This document shows, piece after piece, positions 1 to 10,523 of a stretch of DNA of 64,000 nucleotides. A model generated the notes under the pieces. It was not told the origin of the DNA, made no database searches, and was given only the letters and a program-made list of their open reading frames with translations. Both the position numbers and the translations under genes were made by a program. Every line of letters begins with the position of its first letter. Within the stretch, counting starts at the first letter, position 1. This stretch comes from Misgurnus anguillicaudatus (lineage: Eukaryota > Chordata > Actinopteri > Cypriniformes > Cobitidae), in NCBI RefSeq assembly GCF_027580225.2, contig NC_073354.2:12621501-12685500 (forward strand), written 5' to 3'.

Positions 1-560
1 CATTAGATGTTTCCTGCAGGTAAAAAGACATGTGACCGCCAATGGCCAGCTTTGACCAACTAAACCATGCAAAACCAGCTACCATCAGAAGGTGATTTTA
101 TGTTGACTCAGCAGTGTTTGTTTAAAAGGCTTTTAGACTAAGTGGTTTCATTTATATATGTGTTTATGGCTGTGATAGCTGTTTCAATAATGTGTGAAAA
201 GCTTTCTTCTTCAGAGTGAAAAGTTAGAGAAAGTGTGAAAATTGCACCCATGCATGTGGCCCGAGTAGACCTTCACACATCTCTCTCTCTCTTTTTTTTG
301 CTGGTGCATTTCAGTGGAGAGTTTGTGTTGTGTGCATCAGTGTGTTTGTATTTCCCTTTCAATACTTGACAGATCTGGTGAAAGAAATAAGTGAGATAAA
401 AAATAAAAAATGTGCAATTTGAGCTTAAGAACTTTATTTTCTGGTACAGTTGACATCAAGTTAGTTTATGGTTACTTGATGCTGAGTTAATGTAAACTTA
501 GTAAGCGGTCTTCTACCATTCAACCAAGTAGAACTTATGACTAAAATAACTGCATATATG
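1..560. other. AT-rich non-coding sequence
   Basis: No coding signal or recognisable element. It contains a short CT/T tract near 281-299 and otherwise looks like unique intergenic or intronic fish DNA. Confidence 0.5.
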
Positions 561-563
561 ACC

Positions 564-925
564 GTGCATAGACATTCTGCATAGACATTCTTTAAGTGCA
601 TAGACATTCTTTAAAGCAACACTATGTAGTTTTTTTACCTTTAAATAATGTCTCTAAAATTATTTCAGTGATAGAACAACTTTTAACTGGACAAATTGTA
701 CTGTTGCTGCAACCCGAGCAACCTCCTAGCTGCTACAAGCACACTCTGAAAGTGGCAGTGGAGGGTAGAGCACACAGCCCCGCCCCTCCCCCTGCCTGCA
801 GAAGAATGTCTGATACCAGGGACTGCTGCGCTTTTCAACCACATGGGGGTGCTGTAAGTCATTTTTACATGGAAACTACATAGTGTTGCTTTAAATGGAC
901 GTTAAGTGCATAGACATTCTTTAAA
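564..925. repeat. Short direct repeats of a GCATAGACATTCT motif
   Basis: The motif GCATAGACATTCT occurs near 565-578, 579-591, 598-610 and 908-920. The third copy is split from its TTTAAATGGAC continuation by a MITE, while the fourth is uninterrupted and serves as a local copy of the empty target site. Confidence 0.8.
610..895. mobile_element. MITE with AGCAACACTATGTAG terminal repeats, TTTAAA flanks
   Basis: Terminal inverted repeats of about 18 bp lie at 615-632 and 873-890 (AGCAACACTATGTAG and its complement). TTTAAA flanks both ends. Comparison with the uninterrupted neighbour copy near 918-930 shows that TA, TTAA or TTTAAA was duplicated; the palindrome makes the exact length ambiguous. 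TTAA would fit a piggyBac-type mechanism. The interior has no transposase, and the frame through it is a chance one. Confidence 0.8.
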
Positions 926-1487
926 TGGACTTTGAAGACAGAGGTAAGAGGGGAGTGGAAGACGAGAGAGGGTTAACCAGGGACATTATAACTTAATTTG
1001 GTGTTCCAGTGTTGTGTTGATAGCTGTTTGTTTGCTGAGTACATGTTTTCAGTCAGGTTGTCATGGCTATGATTGCCTTTCTGCTGTGTGTACCTGTTTA
1101 TTATGCTGAAAGCTTAATGTGATTTAGCCAAGTAGGACATGTTTCTTGATCAACATCCTTTGCAACAACATTTCTATCAGATTTTAAATTTAGCATGTTG
1201 CTCTGTTCTGGCTAGCTTCTAAATGGTGAATAAGATGTCAATGTTAAATGTATTGTTAAGGATTAGCAATTTAAGGTTAAAGGTTTAAGAATATAAGAGT
1301 TGATCTTAAAGTTAGGATTTAGCCTTGCAAGTGAGGGGGAGATAGATGCTAGAAAATATGTTTTTTTTTACAGGATCCAGTCAATAATGCTATAGGCTTT
1401 ATTTATTCTTTGCCACCCCCACTGTCTACACTGCTGGGTTGTTTTATTCATGCTTTGGTAAAATATGGAAAAACACAAATTTTGATT
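896..1487. other. AT-rich non-coding sequence
   Basis: No gene or element recognised. A poly-T run lies near 1361-1370. Confidence 0.4.
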
Positions 1488-2402
1488 TAAAGGCCACATA
1501 TTGAGCCCATTTTTACAAGATGTAATTTAAGTCTCAGGTGTGCCTAGAATGTGCTTTCTATGAAGCTTTGTGTTAACAGTGCGCAATATGTTCATGTTTT
1601 ACGTATAAAAAAACATATTATTTTTCACACAATTTACTTGTCTGTAGCCTATATCGCTGCTTTCACTGTCATAAAAACGGGCTGATGTCTTTCTTGTTCT
1701 ATGAAGTCCCTCATTCAGAAATATGTATCGAGTTCTGATTGTGTAGTTTGTTTAGTGTGTTGTGATTCGATAGCAGCTTAGCTTGTCGTTCGCTTAGCTG
1801 GCGACTGACATATTCCTGTGGGCGAAGTTTAGTCAAAAAACTGTTCTACTAACGTCATTAAAGCAGGAAGTAGAGGGCTGTAGTCTGAACAGGCCGTTCA
1901 CTGTAGGCTTTGAAAGGCGAATTCTGTTTAAGAAAATATATCGCCTGGCAGTGAACTTTGAGCTTTATCATTTTACAGGTATTATTTATGTTATTACAGC
2001 AACATTACACACTAACTAGGGTTTAATAAATGGGATCAGGAAGAATGTGACCTGCACATGGTGCAAAAGTGCACCCTTAGCGCTTTTGGTTAAAAATAGA
2101 TATGATTCCTGTGAATACAGTCTCAGACAGACACATTAGCACTACACTTTGCTAACAAACACATTTACTGTGAAAAAGGGTCAAATTAGGGGTAAAATTA
2201 ACCAGTCAGTCAGTGGCTGTGGGCGTGGCTGTATCAGTGTGACATCACATTAACAAGAGAAAATCAAAAGAGCATGTCTTAGTTGGTTTAGTTGGGATTT
2301 AAAAAGGAGAGGTTTTTTTTATTGTAGGTTTGATGTGTTTACACTGCCAACACATTTATGTCCAAACATCTTGTAAAAGTGGATTTTGCATAATATGTGC
2401 CC
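1488..2402. mobile_element. Non-autonomous DNA element with imperfect terminal repeats
   Basis: The left end (AGGCCACATATTGAGC, then TTTTTACAAGATGT) is matched in reverse complement on the right by ACATCTTGTAAAAGTGG near 2366 and TAATATGTGCCCTGT near 2391-2405. The motif set resembles the abundant cyprinid family with ends of the type 'aggg(g)ac.tatt...tttacaag'. No transposase is seen. Confidence 0.5.
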
Positions 2403-2454
2403 TGTGTGTATGACCGAACCATGGTTTGAAACAACCCAGCGTGTATGTTAATTT

Positions 2455-3181
2455 TAGGGATGCACCGAATCGAGGATTCGGATTCGGCCGAATAGCCTAC
2501 TGGGCTTTTTGACGGGGTTCGGGTTCGGCCGAATCCTAGATTTTTTTTCCACCGAACCGAACCCTAGGCTTGCGGTACGCTGTTTGACGTCACACGGCCG
2601 TTGATTACACACATCGGGTGCTGATGTGGAGATGAGCTTTTTCTTTTGGTGAGCCTTAGTGGCTGGACACACCAAAACTTTTAAACACGGCTGAAAATGC
2701 CTTGAGGACGCCAAATGCCAGCGGTTTTTCAGCCGAGCGCTTGGTAGCTGTGATGCTTCAGCTGTGAGCCGGTTGGTTGCTGTGGTAATGTCCCGCCCCT
2801 CCTCCACTGTAATTGGACGGCCGTGTGAAAACTGACATTGACGAGCGGAGCTTCTCACTCAAAGTTAAATATAGTTTTCAGCGCGGAGCTGCTTGCTTAT
2901 TGGAAAAACGAACGTGTTGCAACGCATCGCTTTCATTATGCATATGCTTATGGTAATTGTCAAAATAGTTTTTCCAACTTGTCATCCTGGCATAATGTAC
3001 AGTTAAAATTAAATAAAATGAAAAATACACTGCTGTGGACGTTGTTTACTTCATTAATGTGTTTTACTGTGTTAATGGAATAAGGATGCGAGTAGGATTC
3101 GGTTTCGGATTCGGCCGAATCTTAAACGGTGGATTCGGGATTCGGCCGAACCTAAAAAAATCTGGATTCGGTGCATCCCTA
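2455..3181. mobile_element. Non-autonomous hAT element, 8-bp TSD
   Basis: Terminal inverted repeats TAGGGATGCACCGAATC and GATTCGGTGCATCCCTA are perfect over at least 17 bp. The flanks GTTAATTT (2447-2454) and ATTAATTT (3182-3189) match at 7 of 8 positions, as expected for an hAT target-site duplication. Subterminal regions repeat GATTCGGCCGAA-like blocks in both orientations, probably transposase-binding sites. The 727-bp interior lacks an hAT transposase. Confidence 0.9.
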
Positions 3182-3293
3182 ATTAATTTAAACCCAACAG
3201 TGTGCTTGTCCATACGGTTATAAAAAAATTTAACCATGTTTTTTTTTTATTATAGTACAAATGTAGTAACTATGGTTTATTGACATACTCTGT

Positions 3294-3436
3294 AAAAAGT
3301 TACTTCAATTGGTAAAATCTAAAAATGTAAAGTTCATTGAACTTACATTTTTCACCTAAAGTAAAACTAAAGTGAAAATTTAAGTTAAATAAACTTACAT
3401 TTTTAGGTGTTACCAACTGAAGTAACTTTTTAAGTT
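3294..3436. repeat. Small foldback repeat
   Basis: AAAAAGTTACTTCAATTGGTAA at the left pairs with TTACCAACTGAAGTAACTTTTT at the right (partial matches), and ACTTACATTTTT-type blocks repeat between them. This is a compact palindromic MITE. Confidence 0.6.
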
Positions 3437-3510
3437 GATCCAACTTTGCATGACTTTTCATGTATTTTTTTACTATGGTTACTGTAACAAAATTATGTGG
3501 TGTTTAACTG

Positions 3511-3725
3511 TAGGAATGCACCAATATATCAGCCTATAATTGGTATCAGCAGGTAAGGGTTTTTCCCACTATTGAACATCGGAATTGAGTCACAATGACA
3601 ACAGATTTGAAGTTTGTACTCTCTACATTTTTAGGATTTCACAAATTAACACTTTGAAACAAGGAGTTAAAAACAAAACTGTTGGTATCTATTGGTATCG
3701 GTATATGCCACAATGAAACTAAAAT
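3511..3725. mobile_element. Degraded hAT fragment
   Basis: TAGGAATGCACCAATATATC at 3513-3532, followed by TTGGTATCAGCAGG and later TATTGGTATCGGTATATG, resembles the fish hAT end TAGGGATGCACCGATATATC. No matching right terminus is visible, so it is a partial, diverged copy. Confidence 0.5.
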
Positions 3726-4500
3726 TTTTTATTTTCTTTTTTTGTGTAATTGAATAAAGATCTTCTCCAGCAAACACTAGATACCTCATTTGTTTAGCTC
3801 ATAAATGTGTACTCCCTTAAGCAAACAGACCCAAACCCCTGTAGAAAAAAATTATGCATTCCAGCAGGTATTGCCTTCAGCTTGTGCCTCGGGTAATGTC
3901 CCGTGCACTGTGTTATTATGAGGACCCAGCTGCCCTAAATGAAGCAGCTATTTTACTCTCAGGTTTATAATACTGTGTATGTGTGTGACCTTACCTAGGC
4001 TCACAGTATAAAAGGTCACTTTCCTGTCACAGTGCATCAGAGGTGTTTAATTCAGGCCTCATCCCCGAGGCTGGGCTGTCTGGACCAGCCTACCTCCGAG
4101 TCCGACTGTCCCGTCAGCTGTATTCAGCCGTCTTTAGAGCGACTCCTGTGAATTTGCTGTGGTTAAGATCTGCAGTCTCCTGCGGGCGCTGCAACTCACC
4201 TGCTGCACTTATAGGTCATCTAAAATAAACTTTTCAGGGAGGTGATAGAGAGACAGCAATGAGGAAAGCAAGGCCTTTTCCTAAATCATTAGCTAAACTA
4301 ATATCGCACAAGCAGTACTGAATAACATATTATGTTGAAGAACTGTCAACAGCAGGCCAGCACAAACATAACGACAGCTTTAAAAAAAATCACTCTGTAA
4401 CAGCGTGACAGGATCACCCTATTTGTGTAATCAATGTATGGAATATATGGCAGAATAGATTGTTGGCATTTGGATTTGGATTCATGATTTAACACTTCAA
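3726..4500 (+). other. Unique sequence with a TATA-like motif
   Basis: Mostly unremarkable AT-rich DNA. TATAAAAG at about 4008-4015 is followed some 30 bp later by a locally GC-richer stretch (4043-4228), open for 61 codons, with no homology I recognise. A core promoter with a first exon is possible but unproven. Confidence 0.25.
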
Positions 4501-4502
4501 TG

Positions 4503-4579
4503 CACACGCATGTATGCATGTAAACATGCACACACGCACGCACAGCGCACACACGCACACACGCACACACGCACACACG

Positions 4580-4640
<61 letters not shown>
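4503..4640. repeat. (CA)n microsatellite
   Basis: Interrupted CACACG/CACGCA repeats pass into a pure (CA)n run at about 4583-4640. Frames through it on both strands encode only His-Thr or Cys-Val runs and are not genes. Confidence 0.95.
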
Positions 4641-4849
4641 TCTGGTTTCCATGTTTTGGGACATTCCATAGTCGTTATGCATTTTATACTGGACAAACTG
4701 TATATTCTATTCCCAAACCCTAACCCCAACCATCACAGAAATTTTTCTTGTACCTTAGATTTTCAATAAACATCATTCTGTTTGATTTATAAGCTTATTT
4801 CCTCATGGGGACCTCAAAATGTCCCTACGAGGTCACAAATTTACCAGGT

Positions 4850-4852
<3 letters not shown>

Positions 4853-4888
<36 letters not shown>
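4853..4888. repeat. (CA)n microsatellite
   Basis: A pure AC-dinucleotide run of about 36 bp. Confidence 0.95.
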
Positions 4889-4889
<1 letters not shown>

Positions 4890-5510
4890 TTGTTGTCATG
4901 CATTACCTATAATTGAAAATATTTTAAATCTAAAATGTGAATGAGTCACTAATGGAAGGAAGTGCAAGAAAAGTGGATCTTGGCAATTCTTGTGGAAATT
5001 CCATATAAAAGGCGAGTTGTTTTTGTGGCTTTTTAACGATGGTAACACACATACAGATACATCTGAATTCACACCCACAACTGTAAACACACTCAAAAAA
5101 TATACATATATGGATTCAGTAGTAATAATGTAACTCCTACAGCCCCTTTCTTACAAAAAACTCTAATTACAAGGACCCAAACATCCTTTCTTCCATGCCA
5201 TAGCTCATATGGGCCCAAAAGCGAGCAGGCCCACACTGACATTTTATTCCTGGCACCATGAACTTTTGTCCTGCCTTAAGGAAATGTTGTGATCCAACAA
5301 GTCATTTTTCTTTACAAAGAAAAAAGGATGATTAAAATCAAAAGCATTCCACTTCTGTTTGATATATGGAACGACAAGTATATCACATTTGGTTTAAGAT
5401 ATAGACATTTGGTATATAAATGAAATATTCATGCTGTTAAGTTTAAATGAGAGAATATAAGATTCTGTCACAATGAGGCTCGTTAAGTGTGTTAAAATTT
5501 GTGAGCTTTT

Positions 5511-6181
5511 CCATTGGGTGCGGTACATAGTACCCGATACTTTTTTTTAGTACCACCTCGGTTGGGTTTCCAAGCGACCCGAGCTGATACCAAAACATGA
5601 CGTGAAAACACTGAAGATCACTGATTGGTCTGAGAGAATCGTCACTACCAGCGTCATCGCTATAATGTAAAAGATTAGCTTTACCTTCATGCTAGCTTGC
5701 CTTGTCTCCAGTAAACCTGTAGTCATCTGTGCTTTGCTGTAAGTTCCCAAACTCCCTTTGAGCGATGAAAAACATCCACAAGTTGAAAATCAGGAACACC
5801 ATACCAGTTTTTTTTCCAGACTTGCAGTTTGTTGCGGCACATTCGCGACGCACATGTCCGCATATATGCAACTTAAATGAGGCTCAGCGGATCGCGTCAA
5901 CTGACGCCACACGTTTGTACAGAAACTGTCATGTCAGACAGAGATAGTGATAAACGCAATGTGCAAACATCTATTTGTGGTGGTCAATTTTAATTTTTTG
6001 GGGACTGAGAAAAAAATGAATGTACAGGAATGTACAACGAAGCTCTCTATAAGACACGCCTATAATTCCTCCCACTGCCAAGTGATACTAAACTCGATGG
6101 AAAAGCTAACCAAGCCAAAGTGAGGTGAGCTGACCCGACCTGACCCAAACCAGATCGTGGGGTACTATGCAATGGAAAAGT
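5511..6181. mobile_element. Non-autonomous DNA element with CTTTTCCATTG ends
   Basis: CTTTTCCATTGGGTGCGGTAC on the left is mirrored by GGGGTACTATGCAATGGAAAAG on the right. The inner GTACC blocks also pair, giving a composite terminal repeat. The frames on either strand inside it show no transposase motifs. Confidence 0.7.
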
Positions 6182-6209
6182 GCCATTTGAGTAGGTCAAC
6201 AAGTTGTTT

Positions 6210-6450
6210 AAAGGGGAAATTTCACAAGACTTTTTTAAGATGTAAAATAAGTCTTTGGTGTCCCCAGAAAATGTATGTTAAACTACCCAACAGATAATTT
6301 ATTATAGCATGTTAAAAGTGGCACTTTGAAGCTGTGAGCAAAAATGTGCCGTTTTGGGGTGTGTCCTTTTAAATGCAAATGAGCTGATAAAATGCAAACA
6401 CTGATCGCCATAATGGTGGTTTGTTGAAATTGAAAGTCAATTGTGCTGTC

Positions 6451-6493
<43 letters not shown>

Positions 6494-6733
6494 CTAACTG
6501 GCAGTGCCATGTTTGGATAGTGCAGATTAAGAGGCGGTATTATTATAATAAGATCCCCTTTTGACATCACAAGGGGAGCCAAATTTCAATTTTCATATTT
6601 TTCCACATGCTTGCAGAGAATGGTTTACCCAAAGTAAGTTACTCGGTTGTTCTTTTTCACATTTTCTAGGTTGATAGAAGCACTGGGGACCCAATTCAGA
6701 TTCAGTCAGATTTTAATGATATGTCCCCTTTAA
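6210..6733 (+). mobile_element. Cyprinid MITE with AAAGGGGA..TCCCCTTT ends (copy 1)
   Basis: The ends TTTAAAGGGGAAATTTC and ATGTCCCCTTTAA form short terminal repeats next to TTTAAA/TTTAA. The same internal order (CAAGACTTTTTTAAGATGT, a GTGCCGTTTT block, TGCAAATGAGCTGA, ACATCACAAGGGGAGCC) occurs in reverse complement at 50119-50558. This copy carries a (CT)n insertion at about 6454-6490. Confidence 0.85.
6454..6490. repeat. (CT)n microsatellite inside a MITE
   Basis: About 18 CT units lie inside the MITE and are absent from its sibling at 50119-50558, so the array grew after transposition. Confidence 0.9.
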
Positions 6734-7915
6734 GATAAGTGATTTGATGTAATTCGATTTTGCAGTACTGTATTGATTTACGATCACAAATATATGCAAA
6801 ATCCTTTTCTGCAAAAACAACTGTATTCATGCATGTGTATATTATTGTATTCTTCTAATGTTCACCTTCTAAGGTGGGATAGTTTTGCTACTGTGATTTG
6901 CATTCTTACATATAATTTCCATACTGAATCATAATTGTATCTTATCTAGCACTTATTTAACCTGCTGCCTTTTCACTGCCTTTACAAATGTGTCTTTTAA
7001 ACGCTTATGCACAGTTAAATGACACATAGAATCAGTGCACTAAACCTAAGCATACATAGAACTTTACCAATATTCTTTCGCTGCCTTGCAAGCATTGCCT
7101 TTATAAGCACTGTGAATCAAGTTAAATTTTTCATTTTGCTAAACGTGCAATTAAATCATCATGCATCATTTTTAGCATGGCTGATGCCAGCAAAAGCCTG
7201 AAACGTGCTTTGATATTTTAGGAGATAGATGATGTTGGCTGAATAACGTATTAGGATGCCGTTTAGTGCAATTCAACACAACTGTAATTGACAAAAAAGA
7301 GAGAATTTGTATTAGTCGACTGATCTGATTTTGAGTTCTGTATGGTTTAGAGCTAATAGATAAGTGCTTGAGCTTATAAAGCTGACACCTTTTAGGCTGT
7401 GTGCTCAGGAGTAGCACTTAGGCAGCAATAACACTGAAGGTCCACTAAGGTCTCGCTCACACGTCATGCAGAAGTTGTGTTTTTCTTAGATACGGTATAT
7501 ACATGTGGAGAGAGTGATGGGTAAGGAGAGGTTTGCACTCTATACTTTTCCGCAGCAGGTCCGTGACATCCACAGTCAATAGCTGCTAATACTGGAGGGG
7601 TTAACAGCAAATCCATCAGTTGTGTTGTCTGAGAAAAATAAGGACAGTGTCAGTGAGATACAGCATAGGGAACTGAGATGTCTCTGGAGGGTTTTAAAAG
7701 TTTAAAAGACAAAAAGGTGGAAAACAACAGACTGTGAAATAGGTGTGTGTGAAGCATAGTGTGCACTAGAAAAGTTTTTTAAGAACACCACTTTCAGCTT
7801 CTTTCACGGCTGTGTGGCCCCAAAGATCAATCTATTGGAGAGCAAGGTGAACCAAAATACTCTGCAGTGGATTTTTTTTGTTTTTGCATGGATCCTAACG
7901 TGGCTCTAAAAGTTT
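6734..7915. other. AT-rich non-coding sequence
   Basis: Nothing recognisable beyond short A/T tracts. The short frames on both strands carry no domain signal. Confidence 0.4.
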
Positions 7916-7917
7916 TA

Positions 7918-8345
7918 TTTTAAAGGCAGAATATGTAATTTTCGCCGCTTCAGGTTGGTAAACAACAACAATGGCCACAGCTTGATGCTGCTAGGAAAGA
8001 TCGTAAAACGACTGGAGTTGTACTCTACACCTTCAATGTTGATAAGAATCGATCTGACAGGCTCACAAATCATGTTTGTAGATGAAATGTTGAATTAAAG
8101 TTTTATAAGCTTTTCATAATAATGTAAGCACACAGTGTGGCTTATAGACGCCACAAGAAAACAATGAACTGGACATTATTACTCTCTCATATATCTGCTT
8201 GCCGCTCTGCACAAAATGATCAGGATATGACATGAAAATATCGTGAGAGTATTGTATCTCCTGATACGTTGACGTCATAGGCTGATCGGCCTGCGCAGTG
8301 CCAAGTGAAGGGGTGGAGCACGTTTTTTAAAATTTGTCTGCTCTC
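7918..8345. mobile_element. Probable MITE (AAAGGCAGAATATGTAATTTT family)
   Basis: AAAGGCAGAATATGTAATTT followed by TTCGCCGC and a TAAACAACAACAA block matches my memory of a common cyprinid repeat. The right end is not clear, so the boundary is approximate. Confidence 0.4.
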
Positions 8346-8420
8346 TAACTTTAAAAAATCTTATGTTCAAACGGACAAAAGCCAAATGTTCCTAGTGGAG
8401 ATTCCATTAAAAGATGCAGT

Positions 8421-8450
8421 GATGTACCAAGAGAAATGTATTTTAGGTTA
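8421..8450 (+). repeat. Isolated terminal fragment of the 10524-11273 family
   Basis: GTACCAAGAGAAATGTATTTTAGGTTA-like sequence matches the terminal repeat of the element at 10524-11273 (TACCAGGAGAAA then TTTTAGGTTA). No second terminus is nearby. Confidence 0.5.
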
Positions 8451-8722
8451 GCCTGTGTTGGGTAGAATAGCCAAGGGTAACGGCATTGACAAGCGACCCT
8501 ATAAACAGGGGTGGAACATTTTTTAAACTGCAAATTCATTGGATACAAACATTGTTGAAAACATCTGGGATAATGTGCAGTAAGTAACATTAAAGGGGGG
8601 GTTCAATGGTATTTCATGCATTCTGACTTATTAACACAGTTTAAGAGTTGTTTCTTCGTGATAATCAAATGCAAAGTGTCAAAAAAGTCGATGGACATGT
8701 TACAGAGTATTTCTGTGCTGAA

Positions 8723-9308
8723 CAGTGTAATTTAATTACTTTTCCCTTGAAAAAGTAAAGGATTACTCTTATTTTTCTTGTAATCTAACTACAGTTTCTT
8801 CGGATGTAACTAAATACTGTGTATAGACTCTAAAACAATTATGTATACTATAATACAATAGTGGATTTAACATGGTTTAAGTTTACAATTCTCACTATTA
8901 ACTGGTTGATTATTAACATTAATGAGATGTTGGCTGTTTATTAATACTTAATAGCACATATTAATGCCTGATTCTGCCACACCTACCAATACTCAAAATT
9001 AACAACTTCTTTAGTATTAATAAGCAGAAGTTGGAGTATATTGAGGCAAAAGTAATTAATAATTAGTTAATAGAGAGAATTGGACCCTAAAGTGGGATAA
9101 TTGAATAATTGATGTACTTTTGTACATTTTTTCTTCGAGCCAATTCAAGCCTGTCATTGTATCATGTACTGAATAGGATTTATAAAGTAATAAGTTATAT
9201 AAGTAAATAAATACTATTTGGAGAGAGTAATTTGTAAAGTAATCTAATTACATGATTGAAGATGTAATTAGTAATTAATTACTTTTTTAAGTAACTTACT
9301 CAACACTG
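8723..9308. mobile_element. hAT element with perfect 8-bp TSD GTGCTGAA
   Basis: The ends CAGTGT..ACACTG are flanked by identical GTGCTGAA at 8715-8722 and 9309-9316. Inner end sequence (AATTACTTTT, GTAATCTAACTAC, GTAACTTACTC) matches the fish hAT type built around 'GTAACGCGTTAC/AAAGTAAGGGATTACTC'. At 586 bp it carries no transposase. Confidence 0.92.
8881..9100. mobile_element. Innermost repeat, CAATTCTCACTATTAAC ends
   Basis: ACAATTCTCACTATTAAC on the left and GTTAATAGAGAGAATTGGACC on the right are imperfect inverted repeats. The interior GCACATATTAATGCC is characteristic of a widespread fish repeat. It sits inside the hAT and is therefore a third nesting layer. Confidence 0.7.
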
Positions 9309-9689
9309 GTGCTGAATGCACTTCGCCAGGGTTTGTACAAGTTTCTGAAAGTTTTTTTCGAATACGGGTCCAGCTGATGTATCAGGGGTAAGCCCTACTC
9401 ATCACTTATTTTTATAGACACTTCCCCTAGAAAAGCACACCCACCCGTCAATCAGCGGGAGAGTGAGAACAGTTTTATATCAAGACTCAACAATGACATG
9501 AATGAAGAAATGTGTTTTTGGATGTAAGGTAAAGAAAGCCAGCATTATAGAAACAATGGATATAGTTTGTTTACGTGTGTGTTTGTTTAACGCTGGATTT
9601 CATAAAAAAGTCCCAACCGTGTCATGAGTTTCATGCGGTAAGTAAAACTTCTGTGTTATGTTGGAAATAGGCGCGTGCATATTCGCGTA

Positions 9690-10365
9690 CCTGTTGTTTA
9701 AGAAAAAATTTTAAGATTTTTTTGCTTACCCCATTGGCAGATTTTTTTGCTTGTTTTAAGCCCGGAATACACTGCACGATTTTTGTCCTCTTATAAGATC
9801 ATTACCTTATCACACTGTGCGACATGTATCGTTTAAACTCGGGTACGAGAGGCATGTAGACTGTACGATGATGACACGAAAGCTTCGGCGGCTGCGTCAC
9901 ACGTTGCGTAACGTCATCAGCATGCGCTCGTGGTAAACAAATACCGGTGCGCAGGTCGTAGCAGCAAGCACACTGTGCGGTGATCATGCCGAATTTCTGA
10001 CACTGCCAGAAAACTATCGTAGGCTATCTTTGGACGCAAGACCGGGAAAACGGCCGTCTTTGAACCTCTCTCACTGTACGACATAGAACCACCGATGGAG
10101 AGCCACGATCACAGAAATCGCGACGATAGTTTCACGATGGCAATCTTTCGTCTGGGACAGCCAATTATCGTGCAGTGTATCCCGGCCTTTATGCACAAAA
10201 TCACTTAAATTTGATATTTTTAGTCTAAAAACTAGACTTATATTCTTGGGTCGTTTGCTCATTAAGAAAAAGCATCTTAATTTAAGATTTTTTTTGATAT
10301 TTTCACTGAAATCAAGACAAAAATACTACGAATTTTCTTGAAAATCATTTTTTTGCAGTGTAAGG
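9690..10365 (+). mobile_element. Half of the palindromic family at 38755-39203, interrupted
   Basis: TTTTTTGCTTACCCCATTGG, GCACAAAATCACTTAAATTT and a final CATTTTTTTGCAGTGTA-type end match the right arm of the complete copy at 38755-39203. The left arm is missing. A Harbinger-like element splits it at 9759. Confidence 0.8.
9759..10188. mobile_element. PIF/Harbinger-like MITE, 3-bp TSD TTA
   Basis: The termini AGCCCGGAATACACTGCACG and CGTGCAGTGTATCCCGGCCT are inverted repeats of about 22 bp with small differences. Comparison with the uninterrupted sequence at 39020-39035 shows TTA (9756-9758 and 10189-10191) was duplicated, which fits the TWA target of PIF/Harbinger. The 430-bp interior is GC-richer and lacks a transposase. 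Confidence 0.88.
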
Positions 10366-10523
10366 TGGTATGTGCTAGAAATGGGTAAACCACTAGAAAT
10401 AAGTCTGCCCGTGGGTTGGGTCCACCGCCGCGCCAGGGAGTGTCCCACATTGTCCCTCAGAAACATATCCCTTGTACCCCCTTGGGCTTATTAGCAGGTG
10501 GTCACCCTAGTTCGAGCGGTATA
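10366..10523. other. Short unique stretch
   Basis: Slightly GC-rich sequence with no recognisable gene or element. Confidence 0.35.

Larger units (their letters stand above)
8594..9690 (+). mobile_element. MITE (TTAAAGGGGGGG family), split by a nested hAT
   Basis: The left end TTAAAGGGGGGGTTCA and the motif GCATTCTGACTTATTAACAC resemble an abundant cyprinid repeat. Its sequence stops at 8722 and resumes at 9309 (TTTCTGAAAGTTTTTTTCGA) after the inserted hAT. The right end is only approximate. Confidence 0.65.

Noticed and set aside
596..883. 95-codon plus-strand frame
   Set aside because: It runs from flanking direct repeats into a MITE and shows no domain. It is explained by the element.
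2454..2858. 134-codon minus-strand frame
   Set aside because: It lies inside the non-autonomous hAT, starts in its middle and reads through its terminal repeat. No transposase motifs.
4346..4729. Overlapping frames of 127, 61 and 69 codons on both strands
   Set aside because: They are Cys-Val or His-Thr translations of the (CA)n microsatellite.
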